Shown: positions 32,251 to 41,240 of the stretch, piece by piece | Layout: the number at the start of each line of letters is the position of its first letter | Numbering within the stretch: position 1 is the first letter of the stretch | From: Hymenobacter busanensis | GTDB taxonomy: Bacteria > Bacteroidota > Bacteroidia > Cytophagales > Hymenobacteraceae | DNA length: 64,000 nt | Direction: 5' to 3' | Assembly: GCF_008727865.1 (NCBI RefSeq) | Contig: NZ_VTWU01000001.1 | Location: 372,001 to 436,000 of the forward strand | The notes under the pieces: model-generated | Seen by the model: the letters and a program-made list of their open reading frames with translations, nothing else | What the model was told of the DNA's origin: nothing | The model's database searches: none | Program-made: the position numbers and the translations under genes

Positions 32251-33378
32251 CTAAACGTGAGCCGGCTGCAGCACCTTGTTCACGTTGGTCATGGGCAGGT
32301 TCCAGGCTTCGGCCACGCCTTTGTACACCACTTCGCCGTTCACCACGTTCAGGCCCAGGCGCAGCGCTTCGTCGCGCAGGCACGCCTCGCGCCAGCCCAG
32401 GTTGGCCAGCTTGATGGCGTAGGGCAGGGTGGCGTTGGTCAGGGCCAGGGTGGAGGTGTAAGGCACCGCGCCGGGCATGTTGGCCACGCAGTAGTGCACC
32501 ACGTCGTCGATGATGAAGGTCGGGTTTTCGTGGGTGGTGGGCTTGCAGGTTTCGATGCAGCCGCCCTGGTCCACGGCCACGTCCACCAGCACCGTGCCGG
32601 GCTTCATGTCCTTGAGCATGTCGCGCGTGATGAGGTGCGGGGCCTTGGCGCCCGGAATCAGCACGGCGCCGATGATGAGGTCGGCGGTTTTGATGGCGGT
32701 GCGGATGTTGTACTCGTTGGAGTACTCCGTCACCACATTCTTGGGCATGATGTCGTCCAGCTCGCGCAGGCGGTTCAGGCTGATGTCCATGATGGTCACC
32801 TGAGCGCCGAAACCGGCGGCTACTTTGGCGGCGTTGGTGCCTACCACGCCACCGCCCAGAATGAGCACGTGGGCGGGGCGCACGCCGGGCACGCCGCCCA
32901 GCAGAATGCCGCGGCCTTTCAGCGGTTTCTCCAGGTACTTGGCGCCTTCCTGCGGAGCCATACGACCGGCTACTTCGCTCATGGGCACTAGCAGCGGCAG
33001 CGAGCGGTCCTGACGCTCCACGGTTTCGTAGGCCAGGCAGGTGGCCTTCCGCTCAATCATGGCGTGGGTCAGCTCCTCGCTCGATGCGAAGTGGAAGTAG
33101 GTGAACAGCAGCTGGCCTTCTTTGATGAGCGGGTACTCCTCGGCAATCGGCTCCTTCACCTTCACAATCATCTCGGCTTGCGCGTACACGTCGCCGATGG
33201 TGGGCAGGAGGGTGGCACCGGCCTGCTCGTATTCCGCATCGGAAAAGCCCGAGCCCTCGCCGGCCGTGCTTTGCACGTACACCGTGTGGCCCGCCTTGCG
33301 GAATTCAGCTGCGCCGGCGGGCGTCAGGCCCACACGGTTTTCGTTGTTCTTGATTTCCTTCGGTACGCCGATGATCAT
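32251..33378 (-). CDS. ald: Alanine dehydrogenase
   Basis: 375 residues, matching the family length. It interconverts L-alanine and pyruvate plus ammonia with NAD. The N-terminal signature [22 protein letters not shown] is followed by [17 protein letters not shown] (catalytic His region) and ECLAYETVE-like [19 protein letters not shown]. The Rossmann motif is [22 protein letters not shown], and [22 protein letters not shown] is the conserved C-terminal part. A TATATTTG box (33418-33425) precedes it and a terminator follows, so it is a single-gene unit. Confidence 0.96.
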   Translation of the reverse strand: MIIGVPKEIKNNENRVGLTPAGAAEFRKAGHTVYVQSTAGEGSGFSDAEYEQAGATLLPTIGDVYAQAEMIVKVKEPIAEEYPLIKEGQLLFTYFHFASSEELTHAMIERKATCLAYETVERQDRSLPLLVPMSEVAGRMAPQEGAKYLEKPLKGRGILLGGVPGVRPAHVLILGGGVVGTNAAKVAAGFGAQVTIMDISLNRLRELDDIMPKNVVTEYSNEYNIRTAIKTADLIIGAVLIPGAKAPHLITRDMLKDMKPGTVLVDVAVDQGGCIETCKPTTHENPTFIIDDVVHYCVANMPGAVPYTSTLALTNATLPYAIKLANLGWREACLRDEALRLGLNVVNGEVVYKGVAEAWNLPMTNVNKVLQPAHV

Positions 33379-33417
33379 GGGGAAGAAACGATGGGTGAAA
33401 TGACGGGGAAACGGCCG

Positions 33418-33425
33418 CAAATATA
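33418..33425 (-). promoter_or_regulatory. -7 promoter element TATATTTG for ald
   Basis: Exact TAnnTTTG on the minus strand, 40 bases upstream of the ald ATG. Confidence 0.65.
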
Positions 33426-33500
33426 CGGGAGGAGTTGCCGGTTTCTAGCTATTAGTTACCAGTAGCCGACCAACAGGATGACGCTTGTTTTTCCGCTAAC

Positions 33501-33992
33501 TCAAAACGCCAGCTTGTTGCTGGGAATTTCGACCCGCGTGGCTTTCTGCTTGACGGGGCCGTACACGCGGCCGTGGTAAAACACCTGAATCTGCCGCTGC
33601 AGGCCCTCGGGCCGACGCGGGCCGCCGGCATAGTAGCTCAGGGGCAAGTCGTAGGCCGTGCGGTAGGTGCCGTGGGCCGGAATGGTGATGCGCACGTCTT
33701 TGCCGCGCCGCTGGTGCAGCTCCCACGGCACGATGTGGCCGTCTACCTGCACCACCGGCAGGCTCGCCTGCGGCCGTGCCGGGCTCGATACCACGTAGGG
33801 CTCGTCGTTGTTGTTCACCAGTTCCAGCACCGTGCGCACGGTGTCGAGGGAGGTGGTGGCCGTGATGGTGGGCAGCTTCACCCGCAGCTGCAGGCCCATC
33901 TGCGGCGTGGCCTGCGGCAGGTAAATGTTTTTGGTGCAGCCCGAAAACAGCAGCGCCGCGGCGGCGCTCAGAGCAAGTAGAGAAAAACGCAT
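33501..33992 (-). CDS. Hypothetical lipoprotein
   Basis: 163 residues. The signal peptide MRFSLLALSAAAALLFSGC ends in a lipobox cysteine, so the protein is membrane-anchored by lipid. The rest is predicted beta-rich, with an immunoglobulin-like look: LRVKLPTITATTSLDTVRTVLELVNNNDEPYVV, then DVRITIPAHGTYRTAYDLPLSYY and YGPVKQKATRVEIPSN. No known family was recognised. It may be part of a surface or periplasmic assembly. The longer frame begins at 34043, but ATG 33992 gives the correct signal peptide. Confidence 0.8.
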   Translation of the reverse strand: MRFSLLALSAAAALLFSGCTKNIYLPQATPQMGLQLRVKLPTITATTSLDTVRTVLELVNNNDEPYVVSSPARPQASLPVVQVDGHIVPWELHQRRGKDVRITIPAHGTYRTAYDLPLSYYAGGPRRPEGLQRQIQVFYHGRVYGPVKQKATRVEIPSNKLAF

Positions 33993-34083
33993 AACCGAGC
34001 AGTTGAGAGGAGAGTAGTAGCCGGCTTGCAAACTTCCCGCCAAACCAGCGGCGCGAAAGTGCAGCGCTTACGCAAGAGCCGGC

Positions 34084-34119
34084 AAAAAAATGGTGCCACA
34101 ACAGTAGGTTGTGGCACCA
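34084..34119 (-). terminator. Terminator of DUF1573 gene
   Basis: Perfect 12-bp stem TGGTGCCACAAC / GTTGTGGCACCA with a 5-base loop, followed on the minus strand by seven T residues. Confidence 0.85.
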
Positions 34120-34180
34120 CTTCGTGCAATCGTCTGCCGAATTCAGGCAATCAGCCGCATTCGGCTACTGGCTGTGGGCG

Positions 34181-34975
34181 TTATTTGAAGGGCACAGCTG
34201 CCGCGCCTTCCTTCAGCATGCTCTGCTGCGAGAGGCTCTGCAGAATGTTGGCGCGCAGCGTAATCTTGGGGTCAGGCGCCGTAATGTCGTTCGAGTGCAA
34301 GGTCACCACGTCGGTCATCTGGCCGATCTGGCGCTGGCCGTACACCAGCTCCACCACCGCCGACTGGCCGGGGGCAATGGGCTTGGGCGTGTTCTTGAAG
34401 CTGATGCAGTAGCAGTTTGAGGTGAGCGACGTCAGCTCCAGCGGGGCTTTGCCGGTGTTCTTCACCGTGAACTTAGCGGCCGGCTGCTGGCCGGGCTCCA
34501 TCTTGCCGAAATCGTGGCTGGTGCGGTCAATCACCATCTTGGGCGATTTGGCCAACTCGGCGGCCGAGTACTTAGGCCGCATTTCGTCCTTGGTAAGCAC
34601 CGTGCCTTTGATGCTGAGCACCGTGCTGGGCTCCTTGGCGTTGCTGGTCACGGTCACGGTCTTGTTGAACTGGCCGGGGCGGCCGGCCGAGTTGAACGAG
34701 GCGCGGATGAAGCCGGTTTTGCCGGGCAGCACGGGCGTCTTGGTCCAGTCGGGGGTGGTGCAGCCGCAGGAGGCCTGCACGTTGGCAATGACCACGGGCT
34801 GGTCGCCGGTATTCTTGAACTTGAACTCGTACGTGGCCAGGGTGCCTTCGGCCACGTTGCTGAAGTCGTGGTCTTTCTGCTCGAAGTTCAGCACGCCCTG
34901 GGCAGCCGCCGAAAACGCGGTAGTCAGCACCAGCGCAGCGCCCAGCAGGGTAGAAGTAAAGGTTTTGTGCAGCAT
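34181..34975 (-). CDS. DUF1573 domain-containing secreted protein
   Basis: 264 residues. A signal peptide (ending FSAAAQ) is followed by two DUF1573 beta-sandwich repeats. The first has the signature FKNTGDQPVVIANVQASCGCTTPDW, and the second has the related VKNTGKAPLELTSLTSNCYCISF. The CGCT motif of the first repeat is replaced by CYCI in the second. Such proteins belong to the ASPM/Hydin-like (ASH) group and are very common in Bacteroidota, probably in the periplasm or at the surface. Function unknown. A strong terminator follows. Confidence 0.88.
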   Translation of the reverse strand: MLHKTFTSTLLGAALVLTTAFSAAAQGVLNFEQKDHDFSNVAEGTLATYEFKFKNTGDQPVVIANVQASCGCTTPDWTKTPVLPGKTGFIRASFNSAGRPGQFNKTVTVTSNAKEPSTVLSIKGTVLTKDEMRPKYSAAELAKSPKMVIDRTSHDFGKMEPGQQPAAKFTVKNTGKAPLELTSLTSNCYCISFKNTPKPIAPGQSAVVELVYGQRQIGQMTDVVTLHSNDITAPDPKITLRANILQSLSQQSMLKEGAAAVPFK

Positions 34976-35156
34976 ATCGGGTGGAGAAGTGGTAGTCAGT
35001 TTATCGGCAAGCAACCCGCCGCCGGTGAAGCTGAGGTGAACAACTGCCCCGTAACCAAGTGGCCGGGGCCGGCAGTTCCGGCAGCTTCAGGCAAATATAA
35101 CCAGAACTCGGCGGAGCCGCGCAAGGCCAGGTTTATCCCGAAGCGTCCGTTTTGCG

Positions 35157-35164
35157 TACTTTTG
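35157..35164 (+). promoter_or_regulatory. -7 promoter element TACTTTTG for E1 dehydrogenase gene
   Basis: Exact TAnnTTTG, about 70 bases upstream of the ATG at 35235, with TTTG six bases earlier. Confidence 0.6.
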
Positions 35165-35234
35165 CCAGCCCGTCCGAGCGGACGGGCTGCCCTCCCCGGG
35201 GCGTTTCCCCCTCGTTTCCCCCGCCACCTCCCGC

Positions 35235-37658
35235 ATGTCCACTGCCGAATCGGCCGTTGCACTTCAGGCCGCCGCTATGCTCAGCAAGGAAGAACTGCTC
35301 CGTGATTATCGCCTCGGCTGGGAAAGCCGCCAAGCCTCGCTCACCGGCCGCAAGGAGGTGTTCATGGGCAAAGCCAAGTTTGGCATCTTCGGCGACGGCA
35401 AAGAGCTGCCGCAGCTGGCCATGGCCCGCGCTTTCCAAGCCGGTGATTTCCGCGCCGGGTACTACCGCGACCAAACCTTCATGCTGGCCATCGGCGAGCT
35501 GACGCTGCAGCAGTACTTCGCCCAGCTCTACGCCCACCCCGACGTGGACGCCGAGCCCGCCACCGCCGGCCGCGCCATGAACGGGCACTTTGCCACCCGT
35601 TCCCTCGACGAAGACGGCCAGTTCAAGAACCTGGCCGACATAAAAAACTCGTCGGCCGACATTTCGCCCACCGGCGGGCAGATGCCACGCCTCGTGGGCC
35701 TGGCCTACGCCTCCAAACTCTACCGCCAAAACCCCGAACTGCACCAGTTCACGCAGTTTTCGCGCAACGGCAATGAGGTAGCGTTTGGCACCATCGGCAA
35801 CGCCAGCACCTCCGAGGGCATGTTCTTCGAGGCCATCAACGCGGCCGGCGTACTGCAGATTCCCATGCTGGTGAGCGTGTGGGACGACCACTACGGCATT
35901 TCGGTGCCGGCCGAGTACCAGACCACCAAGCAAAACATTTCCGAAATCCTGAAAGGCTTCCAGCGCGAAGGCGAGGGCCAGGACGGCTTCGAGATATTCG
36001 TGGTGAAGGGCTGGGACTACACGGGCCTCGTCGATACCTATCAGCGCGCCGCCGAGGTGTGCCGCCGCGAGCATGTGCCGGTGCTCGTGCACGTTACGGA
36101 AGTTACGCAGCCACAGGGCCACAGCACCAGCGGCTCGCACGAGCGGTACAAATCGAAAGACCGCCTGACCTGGGAGCAGGAATACGACTGCCTGCGCCAG
36201 ATGCGCCAGTGGCTGCTGCAAGACGGCCACGCCACCGAGGCCGAGCTGGATCAGATTGAGGCCGAAGCCAAGGAAGAAGTGCGCAAAGCCCGCGCCGCTG
36301 CCTGGGACGCATTTTTCAGCCCCATCAAACAGGAGCGCGACGAGTGCGTGGCACTGCTCGAAGCGCTGGCTACCGAAACCGGCCGGCAGAACGAGCTGCA
36401 CGAACTCATTCACCAGCTCCAGCACAATCCCACGCCCATTCGCGCCGACCTGGTGCGCTCGGCCCGCCGCGCCTTGCGCCTCGTGCGCGACGTGAAGCGC
36501 AGCAGCGCCCGCGGTGAGCTGCGCCGCTGGCACGAACAAGCCGTGGCTGAAAACGCCGACCGCTACAACTCGCACCTCTATAGCCAGAGCGAAGAATCGG
36601 CGCTGCAGGTAGAGGAAATCAAGGCCGAGTTTGCACCCGACGCCCCGCAGGTCGACGGCCGCGAGGTGCTGCAGGCCTGCTTCGACGCTATGTTCAGCCG
36701 CGACCCGCGCGTGTTTGCCATCGGCGAAGATGTGGGCCGTATCGGCGACGTAAACCAGGCGTTTGCCGGCCTGCAGGAAAAGTACGGCGAGCTGCGCATC
36801 ACCGACACCGGTATTCGCGAATGCACCATCGTGGGGCAGGGCATCGGGGCGGCCATGCGCGGGCTGCGGCCCATCACCGAAATCCAGTACCTCGACTACC
36901 TGCTCTACGCCATTCAGATATTGAGTGACGACGTGGCTTGCCTGCAGTACCGCACCAAAGGCGGCCAGAAAGCCCCGCTGATTGTGCGCACCCGCGGCCA
37001 CCGCCTCGAAGGCATCTGGCACAGCGGCTCGCCCATCCAAATGATTCTGGGCTCGGTTCGCGGCATGCACCTGTGCGTGCCGCGCGACATGACGCAAGCC
37101 GCCGGCATGTACAACACCTTGTTGAAAAGCGACGAGCCGGCCATCGTGATTGAGTGCCTGAACGGCTACCGCCTCAAGGAGCGCATTCCGTCGAACGTGG
37201 GCGAGTTTACGGTGCCGCTGGGCGTGGCCGAGGTGCTGCGCGAAGGCACCGACATTACCATCGTCACCTACGGCTCGATGTGCCGCATCGTGCTTGACGC
37301 CGCCAAACAGCTGGAGCAGGTGGGCATTTCGGCCGAGGTTATCGACGCCCAGACGCTGCTGCCCTTCGACCGCGAGGCGCTGATTCTGGACTCGATCAAG
37401 AAAACCTCGCGCGTGCTCTTCGCCGACGAAGACGTGCCCGGCGGCGGCTCGGCCTACATGATGCAGCAGGTGCTCGATGAGCAAGGGGCCTACCGCTACC
37501 TCGACTCGCAGCCGCGCTGCCTCGCCGCGCAGGCCCACCGCCCGCCCTACGGCTCCGACGGCGACTATTTCTCGAAGCCCAACGCCGAGGATGTATTCGA
37601 CGCCGTGTACGAGTTGATGCAGGAAACCGACCCCAAGCGTTTCCCGAGCATCTACTAG
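35235..37658 (+). CDS. Fused alpha-beta E1 component of a 2-oxoacid (branched-chain type) dehydrogenase
   Basis: 807 residues joining both E1 subunits in one chain. The alpha part (about 15-440) has KFGIFGDGKELPQLAMARAFQ and TGGQMPRLVGLAYASKLY. Where classic E1 alpha has GDG...N for the TPP-Mg site, it reads FGTIGNASTSEGMFFEAIN...VSVWDDHYGISVP. The beta transketolase-like part (about 455-800) has FAIGEDVGRIGDVNQAF, RITDTGIRECTIVGQGIGAAMRGLRPITEIQYLDY and the C-terminal VLFADEDVPGGGSAYMMQQ. Such fusions in Bacteroidota act in branched-chain 2-oxoacid oxidation with E2 and E3 encoded elsewhere. A palindromic terminator lies downstream. Confidence 0.92.
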   Translation: MSTAESAVALQAAAMLSKEELLRDYRLGWESRQASLTGRKEVFMGKAKFGIFGDGKELPQLAMARAFQAGDFRAGYYRDQTFMLAIGELTLQQYFAQLYAHPDVDAEPATAGRAMNGHFATRSLDEDGQFKNLADIKNSSADISPTGGQMPRLVGLAYASKLYRQNPELHQFTQFSRNGNEVAFGTIGNASTSEGMFFEAINAAGVLQIPMLVSVWDDHYGISVPAEYQTTKQNISEILKGFQREGEGQDGFEIFVVKGWDYTGLVDTYQRAAEVCRREHVPVLVHVTEVTQPQGHSTSGSHERYKSKDRLTWEQEYDCLRQMRQWLLQDGHATEAELDQIEAEAKEEVRKARAAAWDAFFSPIKQERDECVALLEALATETGRQNELHELIHQLQHNPTPIRADLVRSARRALRLVRDVKRSSARGELRRWHEQAVAENADRYNSHLYSQSEESALQVEEIKAEFAPDAPQVDGREVLQACFDAMFSRDPRVFAIGEDVGRIGDVNQAFAGLQEKYGELRITDTGIRECTIVGQGIGAAMRGLRPITEIQYLDYLLYAIQILSDDVACLQYRTKGGQKAPLIVRTRGHRLEGIWHSGSPIQMILGSVRGMHLCVPRDMTQAAGMYNTLLKSDEPAIVIECLNGYRLKERIPSNVGEFTVPLGVAEVLREGTDITIVTYGSMCRIVLDAAKQLEQVGISAEVIDAQTLLPFDREALILDSIKKTSRVLFADEDVPGGGSAYMMQQVLDEQGAYRYLDSQPRCLAAQAHRPPYGSDGDYFSKPNAEDVFDAVYELMQETDPKRFPSIY

Positions 37659-37682
37659 GCAGTAGCCACGGCGCCCCGAAAG

Positions 37683-37720
37683 CAACGGCCCCCGCTCGGT
37701 ATGTACCAAGCGGGGGCCGT
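37683..37720. terminator. Hairpin between convergent genes
   Basis: AACGGCCCCCGCT and its complement AGCGGGGGCCGTT form a 13-bp stem with a 12-base loop, between the E1 gene and the convergent lipoprotein gene. There is no T run. Confidence 0.6.
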
Positions 37721-37741
37721 TGATTGAATGACGAAACCGGT

Positions 37742-38263
37742 TTACTGGAGCGTCAAAACACTGGTGGTAATGGTGTTGCTTTCGTTGAGGGCCCGGTCGC
37801 GGATACGCAGTTTAAACTGCATCTGGGCGCCGGTGTAGGAGGGCACATCCAGCAAACTGGTGCGCACTTCAAAGTTCAAATCCCCTTTCAAAGGCGCCTT
37901 TTTGTCGGGGTTGGGGGCCAACGGCGGAAAGCGGCTGTTGAAAGCCCCGGGGCCGCCAAGCAATTCAAATTCGCCGGTTTGCGGGTTGCGCAAATAGGTG
38001 TCGATGAAATAATTGAAGTCGTTTGGCGGATCGTAGGAGGGCAGGTCTTCCGAAATGCCCAGGTCACCGTCGCCGTCTTTGAACGTGACGGTAATGATGG
38101 GCCGGTAAACCGGGGTGCTGCCCGCGCTTTGGGAGAACTTTTCGGCCCGAATGCTCTTGAACTCGATGGACGGCGTCTCCGGGTAGGAAGGCGGGTTCAG
38201 GCACGAGGTAGCCGACAGCCCCAGCAAAACAACCGAACCAGTGAGTAAGCGTGTGCGCATCAT
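37742..38263 (-). CDS. Hypothetical lipoprotein
   Basis: 173 residues. The signal peptide ends LGLSATSC, giving a lipid-anchored cysteine. The mature part has one clear motif: ITVTFKDGDGDLGISEDLP, an acidic DGDGDLG loop that looks calcium-binding and is common in Bacteroidota lipoproteins of gliding or secretion loci. The end (YTGAQMQFKLRIRDRALNESNTITTSVLTL) is beta-rich. Two start codons are adjacent (38263 and 38260). Function unknown. Confidence 0.82.
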   Translation of the reverse strand: MMRTRLLTGSVVLLGLSATSCLNPPSYPETPSIEFKSIRAEKFSQSAGSTPVYRPIITVTFKDGDGDLGISEDLPSYDPPNDFNYFIDTYLRNPQTGEFELLGGPGAFNSRFPPLAPNPDKKAPLKGDLNFEVRTSLLDVPSYTGAQMQFKLRIRDRALNESNTITTSVLTLQ

Positions 38264-38383
38264 AACAGTAAGAGGCAAAACCCGAGCCGCCGGTTGCGTG
38301 TTAGCCGGCGGCCGGAAAGTACATATTTCCAACGCAGCCGAAGCCGGTTTGTTATCCTCTCTGGCAAACTACGTAACGTGTCA

Positions 38384-39406
38384 ATGAGTTTCCGTTCCGA
38401 TTACCTGCGCGACCTGGCGGCGGTGTCGCCCGCCACCAGCGCGGCGCTGGCCTTGCGCCTGTTTCGTTTTCAGGCCCAGTACTGCGGCCCGTACCAAGAG
38501 TGGCTGCACCGGTTGGGCTGCGAGTGGCAGCACGTGACGCGCCTGGAAGACATTCCGTTTCTGCCCATCGAGTTCTTTAAAACCCATTTGGTGCAGACCT
38601 ACGAGCCGAACGTGGTGTGGCAGCCGCGGGAAGAGTTCCGCAGCAGCGGCACTACCCAGCAGCAGCGCAGCCGCCATTTTGTGCGCGACCCGCAGCTGTA
38701 CCGCCACAACGCCCGCCGCATTTTCGAGGCCACCTACGGCCCCTTGCGCGACTGGACGTTTCTGGCCCTGCTGCCGTCGTATCTGGAGCAGGGGCATTCG
38801 TCGCTGGTGGCCATGGTCGAAGATTTTGTGCGGGCTTCGGCGCAACCGGTGGGGGAGGCGTTCTTTCTGCACAACCACGCGGCCCTGCTCACGGCCATCG
38901 ACGAAGCGCGGCGGGCGGCTCCCCAGCGGCGCATCATGCTCATCGGCGTGTCGTATGCGCTGCTCGATCTGGCACAGGTGTTTGGCGGCGCGCCCGCGCT
39001 GCGGCAACTCGACGTGGTGCTGGAAACCGGCGGCATGAAAGGCCGCCGCCGCGAAATGATTCGCGAGGAGCTGCACGCCGAGCTGCAGGCGGCCTTCGGC
39101 CAATCGGCCATTCACTCCGAGTACGGCATGACGGAGCTGCTTTCGCAGGCCTACAGCACCGGCGAAGGCCGGTTCTGGGCGCCGCCGCAGCTGCAAGTGC
39201 TCCTGCGCGACCCCTCCGACCCCTTCAGCGTGGATGCGCGACGCTCGGCCGGCGCCATCAACGTTATCGACCTGGCCAACATCGACAGCTGCGCCTTCAT
39301 CGAAACCCGCGACCTGGCCCGCCGCCACCCCGACGGCTCCTTCGAAGTCCTTGGCCGCCTCGACAACTCCGACATCCGCGGCTGCAACCAGATGGTGGGC
39401 GGCTAG
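38384..39406 (+). CDS. LuxE/PaaK-like acyl-protein synthetase
   Basis: 340 residues. It belongs to the adenylate-forming family of LuxE acyl-protein synthetase and phenylacetate-CoA ligase-like enzymes. The phosphate loop is FRSSGTTQQQRSRHFV. The adenylate-binding region is SEYGMTELLSQAYS, and ETRDLARRHPDGSFEVLGRLDNSDIRGCNQMV is the C-terminal motif with the catalytic Asp and Arg. LPSYLEQGHSSLVAMVEDFV is typical of Bacteroidota members. It should activate an acyl or aryl acid as its adenylate. No partner acyl carrier or reductase gene is adjacent, so the substrate is unknown. ATG 38384 was chosen over an upstream frame extension. Confidence 0.87.
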   Translation: MSFRSDYLRDLAAVSPATSAALALRLFRFQAQYCGPYQEWLHRLGCEWQHVTRLEDIPFLPIEFFKTHLVQTYEPNVVWQPREEFRSSGTTQQQRSRHFVRDPQLYRHNARRIFEATYGPLRDWTFLALLPSYLEQGHSSLVAMVEDFVRASAQPVGEAFFLHNHAALLTAIDEARRAAPQRRIMLIGVSYALLDLAQVFGGAPALRQLDVVLETGGMKGRRREMIREELHAELQAAFGQSAIHSEYGMTELLSQAYSTGEGRFWAPPQLQVLLRDPSDPFSVDARRSAGAINVIDLANIDSCAFIETRDLARRHPDGSFEVLGRLDNSDIRGCNQMVGG

Positions 39407-39504
39407 GTGGGCTTAGTTTGAAATAAATAATTAATAATCAGACAATTGTTAGTTGGTTTGCTGCGTGAGACGTTACAGAGGAAACCTCTTGTTGATCTGT
39501 AACC

Positions 39505-39885
39505 ATGAAAAACATACTCCTTCTTTCTTTGCTGCTAACCGCGGCACTTGGCCTTTCGCCCACAGCAGCCGTGGCCCAAACAGCCGTTGATTCGGCGCAG
39601 CTGCGCGTGGACCAGCAAAAACAGCGTACCCAGGACGCCCGCACCACCGTGGCCGACCACCACCAGCAGACTGCCGCTAGCCGCCATGATGTAGCTGAAA
39701 GTGAAACGCAACTGCGCAAGCAGCGCAGCGCCTTGCAAGTGCAGAAGCGGCAGCTGAAAGAGCAGGAGCTGATTGCGCAACAAAACCGCCAACGCGAAAA
39801 AGCCGCGCAAGTGCAGCTGCGCGAAGAAAAGAACCGGACGAAAGATGAAAAAAAGCTGCTGCGAACGGCCAAGGACAAAGAATAA
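39505..39885 (+). CDS. Secreted coiled-coil hypothetical protein
   Basis: 126 residues. A clear signal peptide (MKNILLLSLLLTAALG..., cleavage after AAVAQ) is followed by one long charged helix rich in Q, K, R and E (about 35-126), typical of a coiled coil. No globular domain remains. The gene follows a short AT-rich spacer (39407-39504) that probably holds its promoter. A strong terminator after the stop also serves the convergent regulator. No homologous family was recognised. Confidence 0.82.
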   Translation: MKNILLLSLLLTAALGLSPTAAVAQTAVDSAQLRVDQQKQRTQDARTTVADHHQQTAASRHDVAESETQLRKQRSALQVQKRQLKEQELIAQQNRQREKAAQVQLREEKNRTKDEKKLLRTAKDKE

Positions 39886-39901
39886 CCCACCAGACACACA
39901 C

Positions 39902-39936
39902 AAAAAGGCCAGCCCACGTGGGCTGGCCTTTTTTTG
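39902..39936. terminator. Bidirectional terminator
   Basis: AAAAAGGCCAGCCCAC / GTGGGCTGGCCTTTTTTT, a perfect 14-bp palindromic stem with A and T tracts on both sides, between the coiled-coil gene and the convergent regulator. Confidence 0.9.
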
Positions 39937-39956
39937 TGTGGTCGAGGTTCGAGATT

Positions 39957-41114
39957 CTACTTCCCGGCAAATGATTTCGCGTCGTCGGCCGAAATAGGGT
40001 CGCCGCCGAGGATAACGAGGCGCTCCACCACGTTGCGCAGCTCTCGGATGTTGCCGCGCCAGTCGAGGCCTTGCAGGTAGGTCATGCCTTCCGGGCTCAT
40101 CTTCTTGGGCTTGGTACCGTAGTCGTTGCCGATGTCGGCCAGGAACTTCTCCACGAGGGCCGGAATATCGTCGCGGCGGTCATTCAGGGCGGGCACCTGA
40201 ATGAGGATGACCGAGAGGCGGTGGTAGAGGTCTTCGCGGAAGTTGCGGTCGGCAATTTCCTGCAGCAGGTTCTTGTTGGTGGCCGCCACCACGCGCACGT
40301 TCACCGAAATTTCCTTCTCGCCGCCCACGCGGGTAATCTTGTTTTCCTGCAGGGCGCGCAGCACTTTGGCCTGGGCCGAGAGGCTCATGTCGCCGATTTC
40401 GTCGAGGAACAAGGTGCCGCCGTCGGCCTGCTCAAACTTGCCGATGCGCTGCTTCACGGCCGAGGTAAACGAGCCTTTCTCGTGCCCGAACAGCTCCGAC
40501 TCAATCAGCTCGGAGGGAATGGCGGCGCAGTTCACTTCCACCAACGGGCCGTTGGCGCGGTTGCTTTGCTCGTGAATCTGGCGGGCCACCATTTCCTTGC
40601 CGGCGCCGTTGGGGCCAGTTATCAGCACGCGGGCATCGGTGGGGGCCACTTTCTCGATGGCGGTGCGCACGGTGGCCAGTGCCGCCGAAGTGCCCACCAT
40701 TTCCGAGTTTTTGGCGACTTTTTTCTTAAGCGTTTTCGTCTCGGCCACCAGCTTGGTGCGGTCGAGGGCGTTGCGCACGGTCACCAGCAGGCGGTTCAGG
40801 TCGGGTGGCTTCTGCAGGAAATCGTACGCGCCTTTTTTGGTGGCATCCACGGCCATTTCCACGTTGCCGTGGGCCGATACCATGATGAAGGCCGCGTCGG
40901 GGGCAATAATTTGGGCACGCTGCAATACCTCGATGCCGTCCATCTTGGGCATTTTGATGTCGCAGAGCACCACGTCGTATTTGTCCTTCACCAGCATGTC
41001 GAGGCCGGTGGGGCCGTCCTCGGCCTGGTCGACCTGGTAGCTTTCGAATTCGAGGATTTCCTTGAGCGTGTGCCGGATGGCGCGCTCGTCGTCGATGATG
41101 AGGATGCGGGGCAT
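39957..41114 (-). CDS. Sigma-54-dependent response regulator (NtrC family) without DNA-binding domain
   Basis: 385 residues. A receiver domain (about 1-120) has acidic residues D8-D9 and phospho-acceptor D52 in VVLCDIKMPKMDG. A linker leads to an AAA+ domain with Walker A GPNGAGKE and Walker B GTLFLDEIGDMS. The sigma-54 contact loop, normally GAFTGA, reads GSFTSA. The R-finger region REDLYHRLSV is present. The chain stops soon after the AAA+ domain (LVILGGDPISADDAKSFAGK), with no Fis-type helix-turn-helix. This short form is common in Bacteroidota. A TACTTTCG box (41140-41147) lies upstream. The cognate kinase is not adjacent. Confidence 0.9.
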   Translation of the reverse strand: MPRILIIDDERAIRHTLKEILEFESYQVDQAEDGPTGLDMLVKDKYDVVLCDIKMPKMDGIEVLQRAQIIAPDAAFIMVSAHGNVEMAVDATKKGAYDFLQKPPDLNRLLVTVRNALDRTKLVAETKTLKKKVAKNSEMVGTSAALATVRTAIEKVAPTDARVLITGPNGAGKEMVARQIHEQSNRANGPLVEVNCAAIPSELIESELFGHEKGSFTSAVKQRIGKFEQADGGTLFLDEIGDMSLSAQAKVLRALQENKITRVGGEKEISVNVRVVAATNKNLLQEIADRNFREDLYHRLSVILIQVPALNDRRDDIPALVEKFLADIGNDYGTKPKKMSPEGMTYLQGLDWRGNIRELRNVVERLVILGGDPISADDAKSFAGK

Positions 41115-41139
41115 GAGGGGCAATGAGGTCAGGTGGAGC

Positions 41140-41147
41140 CGAAAGTA
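41140..41147 (-). promoter_or_regulatory. -7 promoter element TACTTTCG
   Basis: Near-consensus box on the minus strand, 26 bases upstream of the sigma-54 regulator ATG. Confidence 0.55.
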
Positions 41148-41240
41148 ACGAAAAGCAGCGCCCGGATGATACACGGCTGGCCGCCCAACGAGACCGGCCG
41201 CCGCTGCAAGGGTTGCAACGACGGCCGGTTTCATGTTCGG

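Noticed and set aside
35133-37709. 858-codon minus-strand open frame opposite the fused E1 gene
   Set aside because: It is an antisense shadow: His/Ala/Gly/Arg-rich with no recognisable motif, whereas the plus frame is a clear E1.
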